Of a stretch of 64,000 bases of DNA, positions 35,199 through 44,588 are shown one piece after another. The notes beneath the pieces are model-generated. The model did not search any database. It was not told the DNA's origin and saw only the letters and a program-made list of their open reading frames with translations. Each line of letters begins with the position of its first letter. Position 1 is the stretch's first letter. The translations under genes were made by a program, and so were the position numbers. The DNA is taken from assembly GCA_945890485.1 (NCBI GenBank), contig CAMDCN010000022.1, positions 78,542 through 142,541 of the forward strand, read 5' to 3'. The stretch is from Candidatus Sulfopaludibacter sp. SbA3. GTDB lineage: Bacteria; Acidobacteriota; Terriglobia; Bryobacterales; Bryobacteraceae.

Positions 35199-37598
35199 AT
35201 GATTGAACACTGGCCCAAGCTGTCCGGCCTGATGGATACCTGCCTCGACCTCCCGCCAGCAGAGCGCGAAACCTACCTTCGCACCGCCGCCGCTGGCGAC
35301 CCCGCCCTCACCGCCCAAGCCCTCGCCTTCCTCGAACAACTCGAAGCCAGCACCGGCTTCCTGGACCGCCCCGAATCCTCCCCCCAACTACCCGACGATA
35401 CCCCCGACGGCGCCCGCTTCGGCCCCTGGCAGGTCACCGGCATCCTCGGCAGCGGCGGCATGGGCCGCGTCTACGCCGTCTCCCGCGTCGATGGCGGCTT
35501 CGAGCAGACCGGCGCCCTCAAACTCATCGCCCGCAGCACCACCGCCGACCGCGCCCGCTTCCGCACCGAACGCCAGATCCTCGCCGACCTCGACCATCCC
35601 GGTCTCGCGAAAATCCTCGACGGTGGACTCACCGCCGACGGCGATGCATGGATGGTCATGGAACGCATCGACGGCCAACCCATCGACGCCTACTGCGAAT
35701 CGCACGCCCTCCCGCTCGCCGACCGCGTCCGGCTCGTCTGCGATGTTGCCGAAGCCGTCGCCGCCGCCCACGCCAAACTCGTTCTCCACCGCGACCTCAA
35801 ACCCTCAAACGTTCTCATCGACGCCCAAGGCCGCCCCAAAGTCATCGACTTTGGCATCGCCAAACGCATGAGCGCCAACGACCAAACTGAAGGGCCCCTC
35901 CCCATCTCCGCCCCCTACGCCGCCCCCGAACTCCTCACCGGCGCCCCCGCCGGTCCGCCTACCGATGTCTACGGCCTCGCCGCTCTGCTCTACGAACTCG
36001 CCTCCGGCGTCCCGCCCATCTCCCTGGCCGGTCTCCCCGCCGCCCTCGGCGTCGGCCGCATCCTCGATCAAACGCCCGCCCCCCTCCGCCAACACCCAAT
36101 CAACGCCCCCGCCCGACTCCTCGAAGACCTCGACGCCGTCCTCGCCAAAGCCCTCCGCAAGGAACCTGCCGGTCGCTACCCCACCCTCCAATCCTTCGCT
36201 GCCGATCTCCAATCCGCCGCCTCCGGAACCGGCGTCACCGCCCGCCTCGGTGAACGCGGCTACCGCCTCCGCCGCTTCCTCTGGCGCTCCCGCTGGCCCC
36301 TCGCTGCTGCGTCTGCAATTGCCGCCAGTCTCCTGCTTGGCACTGGCCTCGCCCTCTGGCAAGCCCGCGTCGCCACCGCCGCCCGCGACGCCGCCGTCGT
36401 CGAAGCCGACCGCACCGAAGCCGTCCGCCAATCCCTCTTCCTCCTCCTCGGCGAAGCCTCCGAGGCCGCTGGTCCCAACGGCAGCCGTCAGGACGTTCTC
36501 GCCCGCGCCGCCGCCCGCCTCACCCGCGAGTTCCATCGCGACCCCGCCCGCTATGGCCCCGTCATGAAGGCCCTCGGCGAACTCTACTTCCATACCAACG
36601 ACTACCCCGGCGCCGCCGCCCTGCTCACCCCAATTGCCACCCTCCCCGCCGGCCTCCGCCCGGAGATCGTCGCCGAAGCCAAAGTCGACCTCGCCGAAAT
36701 CCTCATCCGCATGGGCAACCCCCAGGCCGCCCGCACATACCTCCAGGAAGCCCAGCAGTTCTGGCGCTCCCACCCCGAACGCTGGCGCACCGATCTCATC
36801 GATAGCCGTCTCGCCGAAGCCCAACTCATCCGCGACGTCGACAAGGATCCCGCCCGCGCCGCCGCCCTGCTCCGGGTCGCCCTCGCCGAACGCATCGCCG
36901 TCTCCGGACCCGCCAACCGCGACGTCGGCATCTTCCAAAACAACCTCGGCGTCACCCTCCAATCGATGGGCGACCTGCCCAACGCCAAATCCGCCTTCGA
37001 GCAGGCCCGCGCCACCTGGAAGATCATCGGCGCCGACGAAAGCCCCGACGCCCTCAATACCCTCAACAACCTCGCCGCCATGGAAACCCTCACCGGCCAT
37101 CCCCAAGCCGCCCAACCCTTGTTCGCCGAAGCCATCCGCATCCGCCGGAGCCTCTTCGGCCCCTCCGCCGCCCTCGCCGCCCTGCTCAACAATCACGCCA
37201 AAGTTCTGCTGCTTCTCAACCAAGCCCCGGTCGCCCTACCCGATGCGCAGGAAGCCGCCGATATGGGCCAACGCTTCGCCGGCGCTGGATCGCTCGCCCA
37301 CGTCTCCGCTCTCGCCGGCGTCAGCGAGGCTCAACTCAAACTCGGTGCCCTAAAGCCCGGTCTCGCCGCCGGTGAGGAGGCCCTTCGCGCCGCCCTATCC
37401 AAAGGCGGTCCGAACTCCCCGCCCGCCGCCATCGCCGCCATTGCTTTAGCCCGTGCCTCCGCCGCCAACGGCAACCGGGCCCGCGCTCGCACGCTCCTGC
37501 TCGACGCCGCCGCGGTGGTCCAGGCAATGGGCCCTCCCGCCGCCCGCCTCGCCCAAGCCATCGACGGCATTCGCCGCCAGTACCAACTCGGCGACTAA
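35199..37598 (+). CDS. Membrane Ser/Thr protein kinase with TPR C-terminus
   Basis: 799 residues from the ATG at 35199. An N-terminal helical region (LDLPPAERETYLRTAA) resembles the other kinase in the window. Kinase motifs: GSGGMGRVYAV, ALKLI lysine, HRDLKPSN, IDFGIAK and AAPELL. A membrane helix (about 368-388) is followed by TPR-like repeats (about 420-790; ELYFHTNDYPGAAALL, NTLNNLAAMETLTGHPQAAQ). TAGAAT ends 8 nt before the ATG. It converges with an ECF sigma gene and the stops overlap at CTAA, mirroring the 30856/31359 pair. Confidence 0.9.
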   Translation: MIEHWPKLSGLMDTCLDLPPAERETYLRTAAAGDPALTAQALAFLEQLEASTGFLDRPESSPQLPDDTPDGARFGPWQVTGILGSGGMGRVYAVSRVDGGFEQTGALKLIARSTTADRARFRTERQILADLDHPGLAKILDGGLTADGDAWMVMERIDGQPIDAYCESHALPLADRVRLVCDVAEAVAAAHAKLVLHRDLKPSNVLIDAQGRPKVIDFGIAKRMSANDQTEGPLPISAPYAAPELLTGAPAGPPTDVYGLAALLYELASGVPPISLAGLPAALGVGRILDQTPAPLRQHPINAPARLLEDLDAVLAKALRKEPAGRYPTLQSFAADLQSAASGTGVTARLGERGYRLRRFLWRSRWPLAAASAIAASLLLGTGLALWQARVATAARDAAVVEADRTEAVRQSLFLLLGEASEAAGPNGSRQDVLARAAARLTREFHRDPARYGPVMKALGELYFHTNDYPGAAALLTPIATLPAGLRPEIVAEAKVDLAEILIRMGNPQAARTYLQEAQQFWRSHPERWRTDLIDSRLAEAQLIRDVDKDPARAAALLRVALAERIAVSGPANRDVGIFQNNLGVTLQSMGDLPNAKSAFEQARATWKIIGADESPDALNTLNNLAAMETLTGHPQAAQPLFAEAIRIRRSLFGPSAALAALLNNHAKVLLLLNQAPVALPDAQEAADMGQRFAGAGSLAHVSALAGVSEAQLKLGALKPGLAAGEEALRAALSKGGPNSPPAAIAAIALARASAANGNRARARTLLLDAAAVVQAMGPPAARLAQAIDGIRRQYQLGD

Positions 37599-38122
37599 CC
37601 CTCCAATTCGGCCCGCAGCAACGCCCGGGCCTTCATCCAATCTCGCCGCACCGTCCGGTCGGAAACTCCCAGCACCGCCGCCGTCTCCACCTCGTCGTAC
37701 CCCCCGAAGAACCGGCACTCCACGACGCTGGCCAATCGCGGATCCACCGCCGCCAACGCCGACAACGCGGCATCCAGCGCCACCAACCGCTCATCACTCT
37801 CCCAGAACACCGGCAAATCGTCGTGGAACGCTACAGTCGTCGTCCCGCCCCCGCGTCGCGCTGCCATCCGAGCCCGCGCATGATTCACCAGGATCTGCCG
37901 CATCGCCAACGCCGCCGTATGCAGAAAGTGGCGCTCATCCACAAAGCCCTCGGCCTTCCGCAACCGCAAGAAAGCCTCGGAGACCAACGCCGTCCGCCGC
38001 AGCGTCTCCGACGAAGCAAAACGCCGCCCCAACTGCCCAGCAATCGCCCGCAACTCCGGATACAGGCGCTCAGCCAGCCGCGCTACCTCCCCATTCCCCA
38101 CCTGCTCCCGGTATTCTTCCAA
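37595..38122 (-). CDS. ECF-type RNA polymerase sigma factor
   Basis: 175 residues. Region 2 (LVSEAFLRLRKAEGF... FLHTAALAMRQILVNHARAR) and region 4 (VVECRFFGGYDEVETAAVLGVSDRTVRRDWMKARALL) match the same ECF group as the product at 30856. The TTG start at 38122 is supported by a perfect TATAAT (38133-38128 on this strand) ending 5 nt upstream, which suggests a leaderless transcript; a GTG eight codons inside is the alternative. Convergent with the TPR kinase (CTAA shared stops). Confidence 0.85.
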   Translation of the reverse strand: MEEYREQVGNGEVARLAERLYPELRAIAGQLGRRFASSETLRRTALVSEAFLRLRKAEGFVDERHFLHTAALAMRQILVNHARARMAARRGGGTTTVAFHDDLPVFWESDERLVALDAALSALAAVDPRLASVVECRFFGGYDEVETAAVLGVSDRTVRRDWMKARALLRAELEG

Positions 38123-38202
38123 CCCTGATTATAAATCGCCTTCGTCGCGCATCCGAGCATTCGCCAATGCGAAGCCTGATGCGCCGATGCTATGATGCGA
38201 TT

Positions 38203-38427
38203 GTGCGGACGACTATTGACATCTCCGATGAGGCGTATCACATCGCCAAGACCGTTGCCCGCGAACAAAAGCGCAGTCTGGGCAGCGTCGTGAGCGAGTT
38301 TATTACCGGCCAGAATCAACCACCTCGCGAGGGCGACGAACTGCAGAATCAGGAGACGGGGTTCCCCTCTTTTCGTTGCATTCGCCGGGTGACTTCTTCT
38401 GACGTCGCGGCTCTTGAAGATGAATAG
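38203..38427 (+). CDS. VapB-type antitoxin
   Basis: 74 residues from the GTG at 38203. The N-terminus RTTIDISDEAYHIAKTVAREQ and RSLGSVVSEFI is the ribbon-helix-helix-like DNA-binding part of VapB antitoxins. The C-terminal half is charged and unstructured, as expected of the toxin-binding arm. TATGAT (38191-38196) ends 6 nt before the GTG and no ribosome site is present, so the transcript is probably leaderless. It overlaps vapC by 14 nt. Confidence 0.8.
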   Translation: MRTTIDISDEAYHIAKTVAREQKRSLGSVVSEFITGQNQPPREGDELQNQETGFPSFRCIRRVTSSDVAALEDE

Positions 38428-38818
38428 CCCGATCTATCTTCTTGATGCGAACATCCTGATTGCGCTCTCCACCCCGGACCATTCCGCACATGGGCGTGCG
38501 GTGCATTGGTTCGGACAGATCACAAAATTTGCGACCTGCCCAATCACCCAAGGCGCGCTAGTCCGCTTCCACATGCGCTGGGCTCAACAGCCTTCCATGG
38601 CGAGAGCCCAAACAATCATCCGGCGCATCGCGGCCATGCCTCAGCATCACTTCTGGCCCGACGATATCGACTTCCAAACCGTGGCCGAGAAAGGCGTTAC
38701 CGGGCATCGCCAGGTCACCGATGCATATCTTGTGGCCCTCGCAATCGCACACGGAGGTCAGCTGGCCACCATGGACGAAGCCCTGGCCGCCTTCCATCCA
38801 AACGCCCGCCTGATCTAG
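38414..38818 (+). CDS. vapC: VapC-type PIN-domain toxin
   Basis: 134 residues; PIN-domain ribonuclease toxin of the VapBC type. The first catalytic Asp is in LLDANILIAL and the later acidic cluster in VTDAYLVALAIAHGGQLATMDEAL. The second acidic position, often Glu in this family (TExxxLR), reads PITQGALVRF here, with Gln. An ATG two codons downstream is an alternative start. Normal size and operon arrangement suggest an intact pair. Confidence 0.85.
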   Translation: MKMNSPIYLLDANILIALSTPDHSAHGRAVHWFGQITKFATCPITQGALVRFHMRWAQQPSMARAQTIIRRIAAMPQHHFWPDDIDFQTVAEKGVTGHRQVTDAYLVALAIAHGGQLATMDEALAAFHPNARLI

Positions 38819-38825
38819 GGCTCCC

Positions 38826-39284
38826 TCAATACGGCCGCCGCCCATCCCAATTCCCCGGCGGATCATAGTTACAAACCCACACCTCCCGCCCCCCGCCTCG
38901 CGCCACCCCACACCCCACCCGCTCCGTCTCCCGCCACACAATCTGCGTATAGTGCCCGCAAACTCCCCGGCAGCGGTTCGCCCGGTGGTTATACCCCTTC
39001 GCCTCCGCAGCCCAAACACCCACCACTTTCCGCGCTGACGACACGTCCCCGGTTATCGAAAACAGATTCTCCCCCAACGGCGTATCCGGCCGATGGCCAA
39101 ACTCCCGCCGCACCACCAACCGCTCCGCCCACTCCCGCGCATACCGCGCCAACTCCCCCGACCACACCAGCCTCGGCACCCCCACCCGCGCCCGCACCGC
39201 GTTGTGCGCCGCCAACATCTCCCTCTCCATCTGCCCCGCCGCCTGTCCAGCCATCAGGACAAAAAGGACCAACGCCCCTCTCAT
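38826..39284 (-). CDS. Secreted CAP/SCP-domain protein (PR-1 type)
   Basis: 152 residues: a signal peptide (about 1-17) and one CAP domain. Visible CAP signatures: [20 protein letters not shown], a GENLF box, [19 protein letters not shown] and [10 protein letters not shown], with paired cysteines as in eukaryotic PR-1 proteins. The central His/Glu pair is kept. CAP proteins bind lipids or act extracellularly. The start overlaps the ECF42-type sigma stop by 4 nt. Confidence 0.9.
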   Translation of the reverse strand: MRGALVLFVLMAGQAAGQMEREMLAAHNAVRARVGVPRLVWSGELARYAREWAERLVVRREFGHRPDTPLGENLFSITGDVSSARKVVGVWAAEAKGYNHRANRCRGVCGHYTQIVWRETERVGCGVARGGGREVWVCNYDPPGNWDGRRPY

Positions 39285-40498
39285 TCCGCCCCCCCACCCA
39301 ACTCCCGAATCCGCCCCGCCAGAAACCGCCGATCCGCCGCCAACGTCGCCAGCCGATGCGCCACCTCAAACGCCGCCACGGCCCGTTCCCGCTCCCCCAG
39401 TCGAACCCACACCTCCCCCAGCGTCGCGTGGAACAAATGGTAGCTCGCCAACCGCTCCCTCAATGGTTCCAACACCCGCAGCGCCGCCGCCGGCCCCTCC
39501 GCCTCCAACACCGCCGCCCCCCGGTTCAGCGCCACAATCGGCGAAGGCTGCAGCCGTTCCAACACCCCGTACAGCGCCGCAATCTGCCGCCAATCCGTCT
39601 CCCCCACGCTCGCCGCCTGGCAATGCAACGCCGCCACCGCCGCCTGAATCGCGTACGGCCCATGCCCTCCAGCCAACGACCTCTCCACCAGCGGCAACGC
39701 CTCCGCAATCTGCGCCTGGTTCCAAAGCCCCCGGACCTGCCGCTGCAACAGCACCACCGCCCCCTCGGCATCGTACCGGGCCGCCCGCCGCGCATCCTGC
39801 AGCAGTAGCAGCGCCAACAGTCCCGTCAACTCCCCCGGCGTCGCCTCGCCCAACAGCCCGCCTAGCATCCGCGCCAAATAGATCGCCTCATCGCAAAGTC
39901 GCCTCCGGATCGGCTCCTCGCCCGAGGTCGCCGCGTACCCCTCGTTGAAGACCAGATAGATCACCGCCAACACCGCCGCCAACCGCTCCTCCCGCTCCCC
40001 GCGCTCCGGCACCGCGAAAGGAATCCCCGCATCCCGAATCTTCTTCTGCGCCCGCACCAACCGCTGCGCCATCGTCGCCTCAGAAACCAGAAACGCCCGC
40101 GCAATCTCCCCCGTCGTCAAACCGCACACCGCCCGCAACGTCAACGCCACCTGCGCCTCCGCCGCAATCGCCGGATGGCAACAAGTAAATATCAGCCGCA
40201 ACCGCTCATCCGGTATCTGGTCCGGCCCCTCCATCTCCGGCCCCGGCATCTCCAGCAATGGCGCCATCCGCTGCGCCCGCCGCATCCGGTCCAGCGCCTT
40301 ATGCCGCGCCGTCTGCAGAACCCATGCCCGCGGATGCTCCGGCACCCCGTCCCGCGGCCACTGCGCCAACGCCGCCGCAAACGCCTCCTGCGCCGACTCC
40401 TCCGCCACGTCCAGGTCGTTGGTCTGCCGGCACAGGATCGCCACCAGCTTCCCCCACTCCGCCCGGAAAAGTTCGTCCACAACTTGCGATGCTGACAT
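39281..40498 (-). CDS. ECF42-type sigma factor with C-terminal TPR-like extension
   Basis: 405 residues. The N-terminal 170 residues hold region 2 ([30 protein letters not shown]) and region 4 ([36 protein letters not shown]). A 230-residue helical extension, including [19 protein letters not shown], is the hallmark of the ECF42 group. Members are almost always encoded beside DGPF/YCII proteins, as here on the opposite strand. TAGAAT lies 12 nt before the ATG. The C-terminal extension is thought to replace an anti-sigma. Confidence 0.92.
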   Translation of the reverse strand: MSASQVVDELFRAEWGKLVAILCRQTNDLDVAEESAQEAFAAALAQWPRDGVPEHPRAWVLQTARHKALDRMRRAQRMAPLLEMPGPEMEGPDQIPDERLRLIFTCCHPAIAAEAQVALTLRAVCGLTTGEIARAFLVSEATMAQRLVRAQKKIRDAGIPFAVPERGEREERLAAVLAVIYLVFNEGYAATSGEEPIRRRLCDEAIYLARMLGGLLGEATPGELTGLLALLLLQDARRAARYDAEGAVVLLQRQVRGLWNQAQIAEALPLVERSLAGGHGPYAIQAAVAALHCQAASVGETDWRQIAALYGVLERLQPSPIVALNRGAAVLEAEGPAAALRVLEPLRERLASYHLFHATLGEVWVRLGERERAVAAFEVAHRLATLAADRRFLAGRIRELGGGAE

Positions 40499-40583
40499 CA
40501 GGCCTGACCAATTCTAAAAAATAGTTCGCGCCCCTGTCGATTTCGCCCCTCCTCCCGCGATTCAGATGCAGAAGGAGAAACTC

Positions 40584-41315
40584 ATGCAATACATCTACCT
40601 CATTTATCTCAACGAACAGAAGTGGAACGAACTCCCACCGCTCGAACGCGACCAGTACATCGCCCAAGGCGACCGGATGGTCACCGGCTGGAAAGAGCAG
40701 GACAAACATCGCGGCGGCGCCCCCCTCCACTCAGTCACCACGGCGACAACCATCCGCGCCCACGATGGCAGGTACGTCGTCACCGATGGCCCCTTCGCCG
40801 AAACGCGCGAACAGCTCGGCGGCTATATGCTCGCCGAAGCCGATAGCCCCGAGCAGGCCGTGAACCTGTGGCTCGAAGGAAACGGCTGCGCCCCAGCCAC
40901 CATCGAAGTCCGCGAGGTCGCGCCCTTCCCCCAACCCAACGCCGCCCCCACCCCCGGGCGCAAGCAGTACATGCTCCTCTGCTATCACAATCAAGAGGAA
41001 TGGGACGCCTCCCCGGAGGCCGAAAAGAAGCGCCTCTCCGCCGATGCCTCCGTCTTCGCCAGCGAAATGGCCAACTCCGGCCGCTGGATCTCCGGCGCGC
41101 CCCTCGTCAAGCCCAGCCGCGCCCGTTCCATCCACTCCCGCGACGGGCAACTCCTCGTCACCGACGGCCCCTTCGCCGAAACCAAGGAACACCTCGCCGG
41201 CTACATCCTCTTCCACGCCGAAAACCTCGATGAAGCCATCGCCGTCGGCAAGCGCTTTCATGCCGTCCGCGCCGGAACCGTGGAGGTCCGGCCCGTCGCC
41301 ACCTGCGCCGAATAA
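40584..41315 (+). CDS. Double YCII/DGPF-domain protein
   Basis: 243 residues from the ATG at 40584 (AGAAGGAGA upstream). Two tandem YCII-related domains each contain the DGPFAET motif (TDGPFAETREQLGGYM near 70 and TDGPFAETKEHLAGYI near 195). Each domain begins with a YIYLIYL or YMLLCYH strand. Single-domain DGPF proteins are usual partners of ECF42 sigma factors; a fusion of two copies is less common. The molecular role is not known. Confidence 0.9.
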   Translation: MQYIYLIYLNEQKWNELPPLERDQYIAQGDRMVTGWKEQDKHRGGAPLHSVTTATTIRAHDGRYVVTDGPFAETREQLGGYMLAEADSPEQAVNLWLEGNGCAPATIEVREVAPFPQPNAAPTPGRKQYMLLCYHNQEEWDASPEAEKKRLSADASVFASEMANSGRWISGAPLVKPSRARSIHSRDGQLLVTDGPFAETKEHLAGYILFHAENLDEAIAVGKRFHAVRAGTVEVRPVATCAE

Positions 41316-41360
41316 CCATCGCCAGGGAACAAATCCCGCCCGAATCCGTACCCTAGGGTC

Positions 41361-42509
41361 ATGCGGCTGATTGCTCTCCTCGCTCTCGTCTGTCTCGCCA
41401 TCCCGGCGCAAACCATTCGCCGTCTCGACGGCACCACCATCACAGCCGAGTTCGCGGAAACCTTCGCCCGCAAGACCCTCACGGATGCCAACGTCACCGG
41501 CGCCCAAATCGCCATCCTCAACGACGGCCGTCTCGTCTGGAGCATGGCCCACGGCGTCCGCCAACGCAACCCCACCCTGCCCATGACCACCGAAACCACC
41601 ACCTGGGCGGCCTCCATCACCAAGGGCGTCTTCGCCACCTACGTCCTCCAACTCGTCGAACGCGGCGAGTTCAATCTCGACATCCCCATCGCCAAACAGC
41701 TAAAACAACCCCTCACCAACTACCCCGAATACAAGGAAGCCGCCAGCAACCTGGTCAAGTCGCCCCATTGGCCGCTCATCACCCCCCGCATGGCGCTCAA
41801 CCACACCAGTGGCCTCAACAACCTGGCCGTCTTCGCGCCGGATAAAAAGATCCGTCTGCTCTTCAAACCCGGAGCCCGCTACAGCTACTCCGGCGAAGCC
41901 CTCAACCTCCTGCAAATGCTCATCGAGGAACAAAAAGGCCGCCCCATCGACGAACTCATGCAGGAATCCATCTTCGCTCCCCTGCAAATGAGCCGCACCA
42001 GCATGCGCTTCCGCCCCGAGTTCGAAAGCAACATCGCCGACCGTTTCGACGACAAAGGAGCCTTCCTCGCCAAAACCCGCCGCAACCCCCGCGCCGCCGG
42101 CTCCATGACCACCTCCGCCGAGGACCTCGCCCGCTTCGCCACCGCCCTCTTCGAAAACAAGCTCCTGGCCCCCGCCACCAAGGAAAAGCTCCTGTCCCCC
42201 GCCGTCCGCATCCGCACCGCCCGCCAATTCCAAGCCGGCCTCCAACCCCAAGGGCTCCCCGCCAAGCAACTCGGCTTAGCCTACGGCATGGGTTGGGGAC
42301 TGCTCACGAAAACGAAGTACGGCCCGGCGTTCTTCAAGGAAGGCCACGGTGACGGCGCTCAGACCTTTATGATCTGCTTCGACCGCGGCCAATCCTGCAT
42401 GATCCTGCTCACCAACAGCGACAACGGCGAACGCACCTACCGCCGCCTCTTCGCCACCCTGTTGGGCAACACCGTCAGCCCCTGGGACTGGCACGGCTAC
42501 CCGCAATAA
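41361..42509 (+). CDS. Secreted serine hydrolase of the beta-lactamase/class C PBP type
   Basis: 382 residues with a signal peptide (about 1-17). The catalytic SxxK is SITK (in WAASITKGVFATYV). The Tyr motif is YSYSGEAL instead of the usual YSN. The segments LNHTSGLNNLA and GMGWGLL are typical, and the late HGDGAQT is in the place of the HxG motif. The family includes esterases and D-aminopeptidases; a true beta-lactamase is not implied. TACCCT ends 6 nt before the ATG. It converges with the dienelactone hydrolase gene, 1 nt apart. Confidence 0.85.
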   Translation: MRLIALLALVCLAIPAQTIRRLDGTTITAEFAETFARKTLTDANVTGAQIAILNDGRLVWSMAHGVRQRNPTLPMTTETTTWAASITKGVFATYVLQLVERGEFNLDIPIAKQLKQPLTNYPEYKEAASNLVKSPHWPLITPRMALNHTSGLNNLAVFAPDKKIRLLFKPGARYSYSGEALNLLQMLIEEQKGRPIDELMQESIFAPLQMSRTSMRFRPEFESNIADRFDDKGAFLAKTRRNPRAAGSMTTSAEDLARFATALFENKLLAPATKEKLLSPAVRIRTARQFQAGLQPQGLPAKQLGLAYGMGWGLLTKTKYGPAFFKEGHGDGAQTFMICFDRGQSCMILLTNSDNGERTYRRLFATLLGNTVSPWDWHGYPQ

Positions 42510-42510
42510 G

Positions 42511-43371
42511 CTACAACTTGCCGTACAGCGCCAGCAACCGGGCCCATGCCTTCTCGGCATTCGGCTCGTTGTAAACCCGCGAATCCGGCGGGCACCACCC
42601 ATGCGCGGAGTCCGGATACACTTCAATCTCCGCCGCCAGCTTCGCATCGGCAAACGTCGCCTTCAGCACTTCTTTGTCGCCCGGCGCCTTTGCATCGTCA
42701 TTAGTCGCAATCGCCACCAGAAACTGCGCCTTCGTCTTCGCCGCCTGCAAATGGGGGCTCGTGGGCGAATCCGCGCGCACCAGCCCGCCGCCATGGAAGG
42801 AAGCCACCGCCCCCACGCGATCCGGCATCGCCGCCGCCGTCCGGAACGCCATCGGCCCACCCATACAGTAACCCTGCGTCCCCATCTTCCGGTTTTTCGC
42901 TACCGAAGCCTGCTTGTCCAACCAACCAATCAACGCCTTCGCGTCCGACATGTGCGTCGTCTCGTTCAGTGCGGAAGCCATCGGCCGCATCTGGTCAATC
43001 GTTTTCGGCGTATACGCCTCCGGCGCCGGAGCCTTCCCGCCGCGATAAAACGGATTCACCACCAGCACCGAATAGCCGGATTCCGCCAGCCGCTTGCCCA
43101 TCTGCCGGAACGCCGGGCGCAGCCCAAAAATGTCCGGCCAAATCAGCACGCCCGGTGCCGTCCCGCTCACCGGATGCACAAAGTAGGCGTCCGCCGTCCC
43201 GTCCGGAGTCGTCACGGTCACGTCGCTCTCCGTCACCGCCGCGGCATTGGCCACCTGCGGCAGCAGCATCGAAACGCCCGCGCCCAACAGCACGCCGAAC
43301 TGCATCCGCGTCACCAGCCCACGCGCTTCAAACGCCAGGCGGTCTTCTTCAAAATGATCTTGGTCGCACAT
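42511..43371 (-). CDS. Dienelactone hydrolase family protein, exported
   Basis: 286 residues. The nucleophile is Cys in GYCMGG (GxCxGG), the signature of dienelactone hydrolases, with late Asp (IATNDDAKAP) and His (SAHGWCPP) completing the triad. A hydrophobic N-terminal stretch (about 24-42, ending VANAAAV) looks like a signal peptide after an unusual 20-residue acidic leader. TACACT (43384-43379, minus) ends 7 nt before the ATG, so the transcript is probably leaderless. Confidence 0.88.
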   Translation of the reverse strand: MCDQDHFEEDRLAFEARGLVTRMQFGVLLGAGVSMLLPQVANAAAVTESDVTVTTPDGTADAYFVHPVSGTAPGVLIWPDIFGLRPAFRQMGKRLAESGYSVLVVNPFYRGGKAPAPEAYTPKTIDQMRPMASALNETTHMSDAKALIGWLDKQASVAKNRKMGTQGYCMGGPMAFRTAAAMPDRVGAVASFHGGGLVRADSPTSPHLQAAKTKAQFLVAIATNDDAKAPGDKEVLKATFADAKLAAEIEVYPDSAHGWCPPDSRVYNEPNAEKAWARLLALYGKL

Positions 43372-43415
43372 GGAAAAGAGTGTAGCAATCCACCACCCTG
43401 GGATAGCATAGTCCC
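43372..43415. promoter_or_regulatory. Divergent pair of leaderless-type promoters
   Basis: Within 44 bp, TACACT on the minus strand (43384-43379) ends 7 nt before the ATG at 43371, and TAGCAT on the plus strand (43404-43409) ends 6 nt before the GTG at 43416. Neither gene has a ribosome site. Confidence 0.45.
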
Positions 43416-44576
43416 GTGATTCCCAGACTTCTCCTCGCCCTCGCCCTCCAACTCTCCTTGTCCGGCGCCGACTGGGACCCCACCCAGGAAGCCAACCGCG
43501 TCCTCCGCGGACTCATCAACGTCACCGGCCCCGAAGTGAAGGGCGCCCACGACGCCGAGTTCGTCCTCATCGGCCGCCACGCCTACATCGTCTCCATGGC
43601 CAACGACGTCCAGCCCGGCGAAAACGCCGAGTGGCCCTTCGTCTATTGCACCCTCTCCGTCGTCGACATCCAGACCATGCAGGTCGTCAAGCGCGTCCCC
43701 ATGGCCAAAGGGGGCCAGGCCTTCCGCAACGCCACCCTGCCGGAAGGAGCCTGTTTCGTCCCCCGTATTATTCAGAAGGACCGGCACACCCTCCGCACGT
43801 TCTTCGCGAGCGAAGCGCCGGGCAAGCGCCAGGCGCAGTCCTACCATCTGGACTTCGACATCCGGAAGCTTGCCTTCTCGAACCGTATCGAAAAGACGAA
43901 GATCCAAACCCGCGCCGGCGTCTTCCCCATGCAGCCTCAGCGCTTTTATCAGGACGCGGTCACCGCCCAGGGTTTCCGCCGCGAGCCCAAGGATTTCGGG
44001 CTCTACACCATCGACTCCTTCAAGGAGTTCGACGGCAAGACCTACGTTGCCATGAACAACTATCCCGGCGGCCAGAACGGGCTGGCGATCCTGAACAAGA
44101 AGCGCGACACGTTCACGGTAGTAGGCCACTTCAACCCCTCCGGAGCCGAGCGGCTCACGGAATCCGCCATCCACCGTCTGCCCGATGGCTCCTGGCTCGC
44201 GATCTGCCGTCAGGATGGCGGCACCGCCAACTACATGTTCTCCACCAGCCCCGACGGGAAGACCTGGACGGCCCCGGCCTACCGCGACATCGTGCCCAAC
44301 GGAGGAAGCTCAAAACCGAACTTCGAGAAGTTCAACGGAATCTACTATCTCGGCTGGCAGGAATCGACGCGCGTGAACGGAGTCTCCCGCTCGGTCTTCA
44401 ACATAGACGTCTCGCCCGACGGCGTCCAATGGAAACGCAAATACCGCTTCGCCACGGAAAAGTCATTCCAATACGCTTCGTTCCATCAGCACGAAGGAAA
44501 GATCTATTTCACCGTCACCCAAGGCGACTCTTCCCCCAGCCGCAAGGAACGCATCATGTTCGGAAAGCTCGAGTAG
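43416..44576 (+). CDS. Secreted sialidase-fold-like protein
   Basis: 386 residues from the GTG at 43416. A signal peptide (about 1-18) is followed by repeated strand motifs of a propeller, including Asp-box-like SPDGKTWTAP and SPDGVQWKRKY. Resembles the exo-alpha-sialidase-like family; the catalytic set of true sialidases was not confirmed, so enzymatic activity is open. Confidence 0.65.
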   Translation: MIPRLLLALALQLSLSGADWDPTQEANRVLRGLINVTGPEVKGAHDAEFVLIGRHAYIVSMANDVQPGENAEWPFVYCTLSVVDIQTMQVVKRVPMAKGGQAFRNATLPEGACFVPRIIQKDRHTLRTFFASEAPGKRQAQSYHLDFDIRKLAFSNRIEKTKIQTRAGVFPMQPQRFYQDAVTAQGFRREPKDFGLYTIDSFKEFDGKTYVAMNNYPGGQNGLAILNKKRDTFTVVGHFNPSGAERLTESAIHRLPDGSWLAICRQDGGTANYMFSTSPDGKTWTAPAYRDIVPNGGSSKPNFEKFNGIYYLGWQESTRVNGVSRSVFNIDVSPDGVQWKRKYRFATEKSFQYASFHQHEGKIYFTVTQGDSSPSRKERIMFGKLE

Positions 44577-44588
44577 CGCTCGCTCCCG

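Noticed and set aside
35805..37223. 472-residue minus-strand frame opposite the second kinase
   Set aside because: Gly/Glu/Ala/Val low-complexity shadow of a recognisable kinase-TPR protein.
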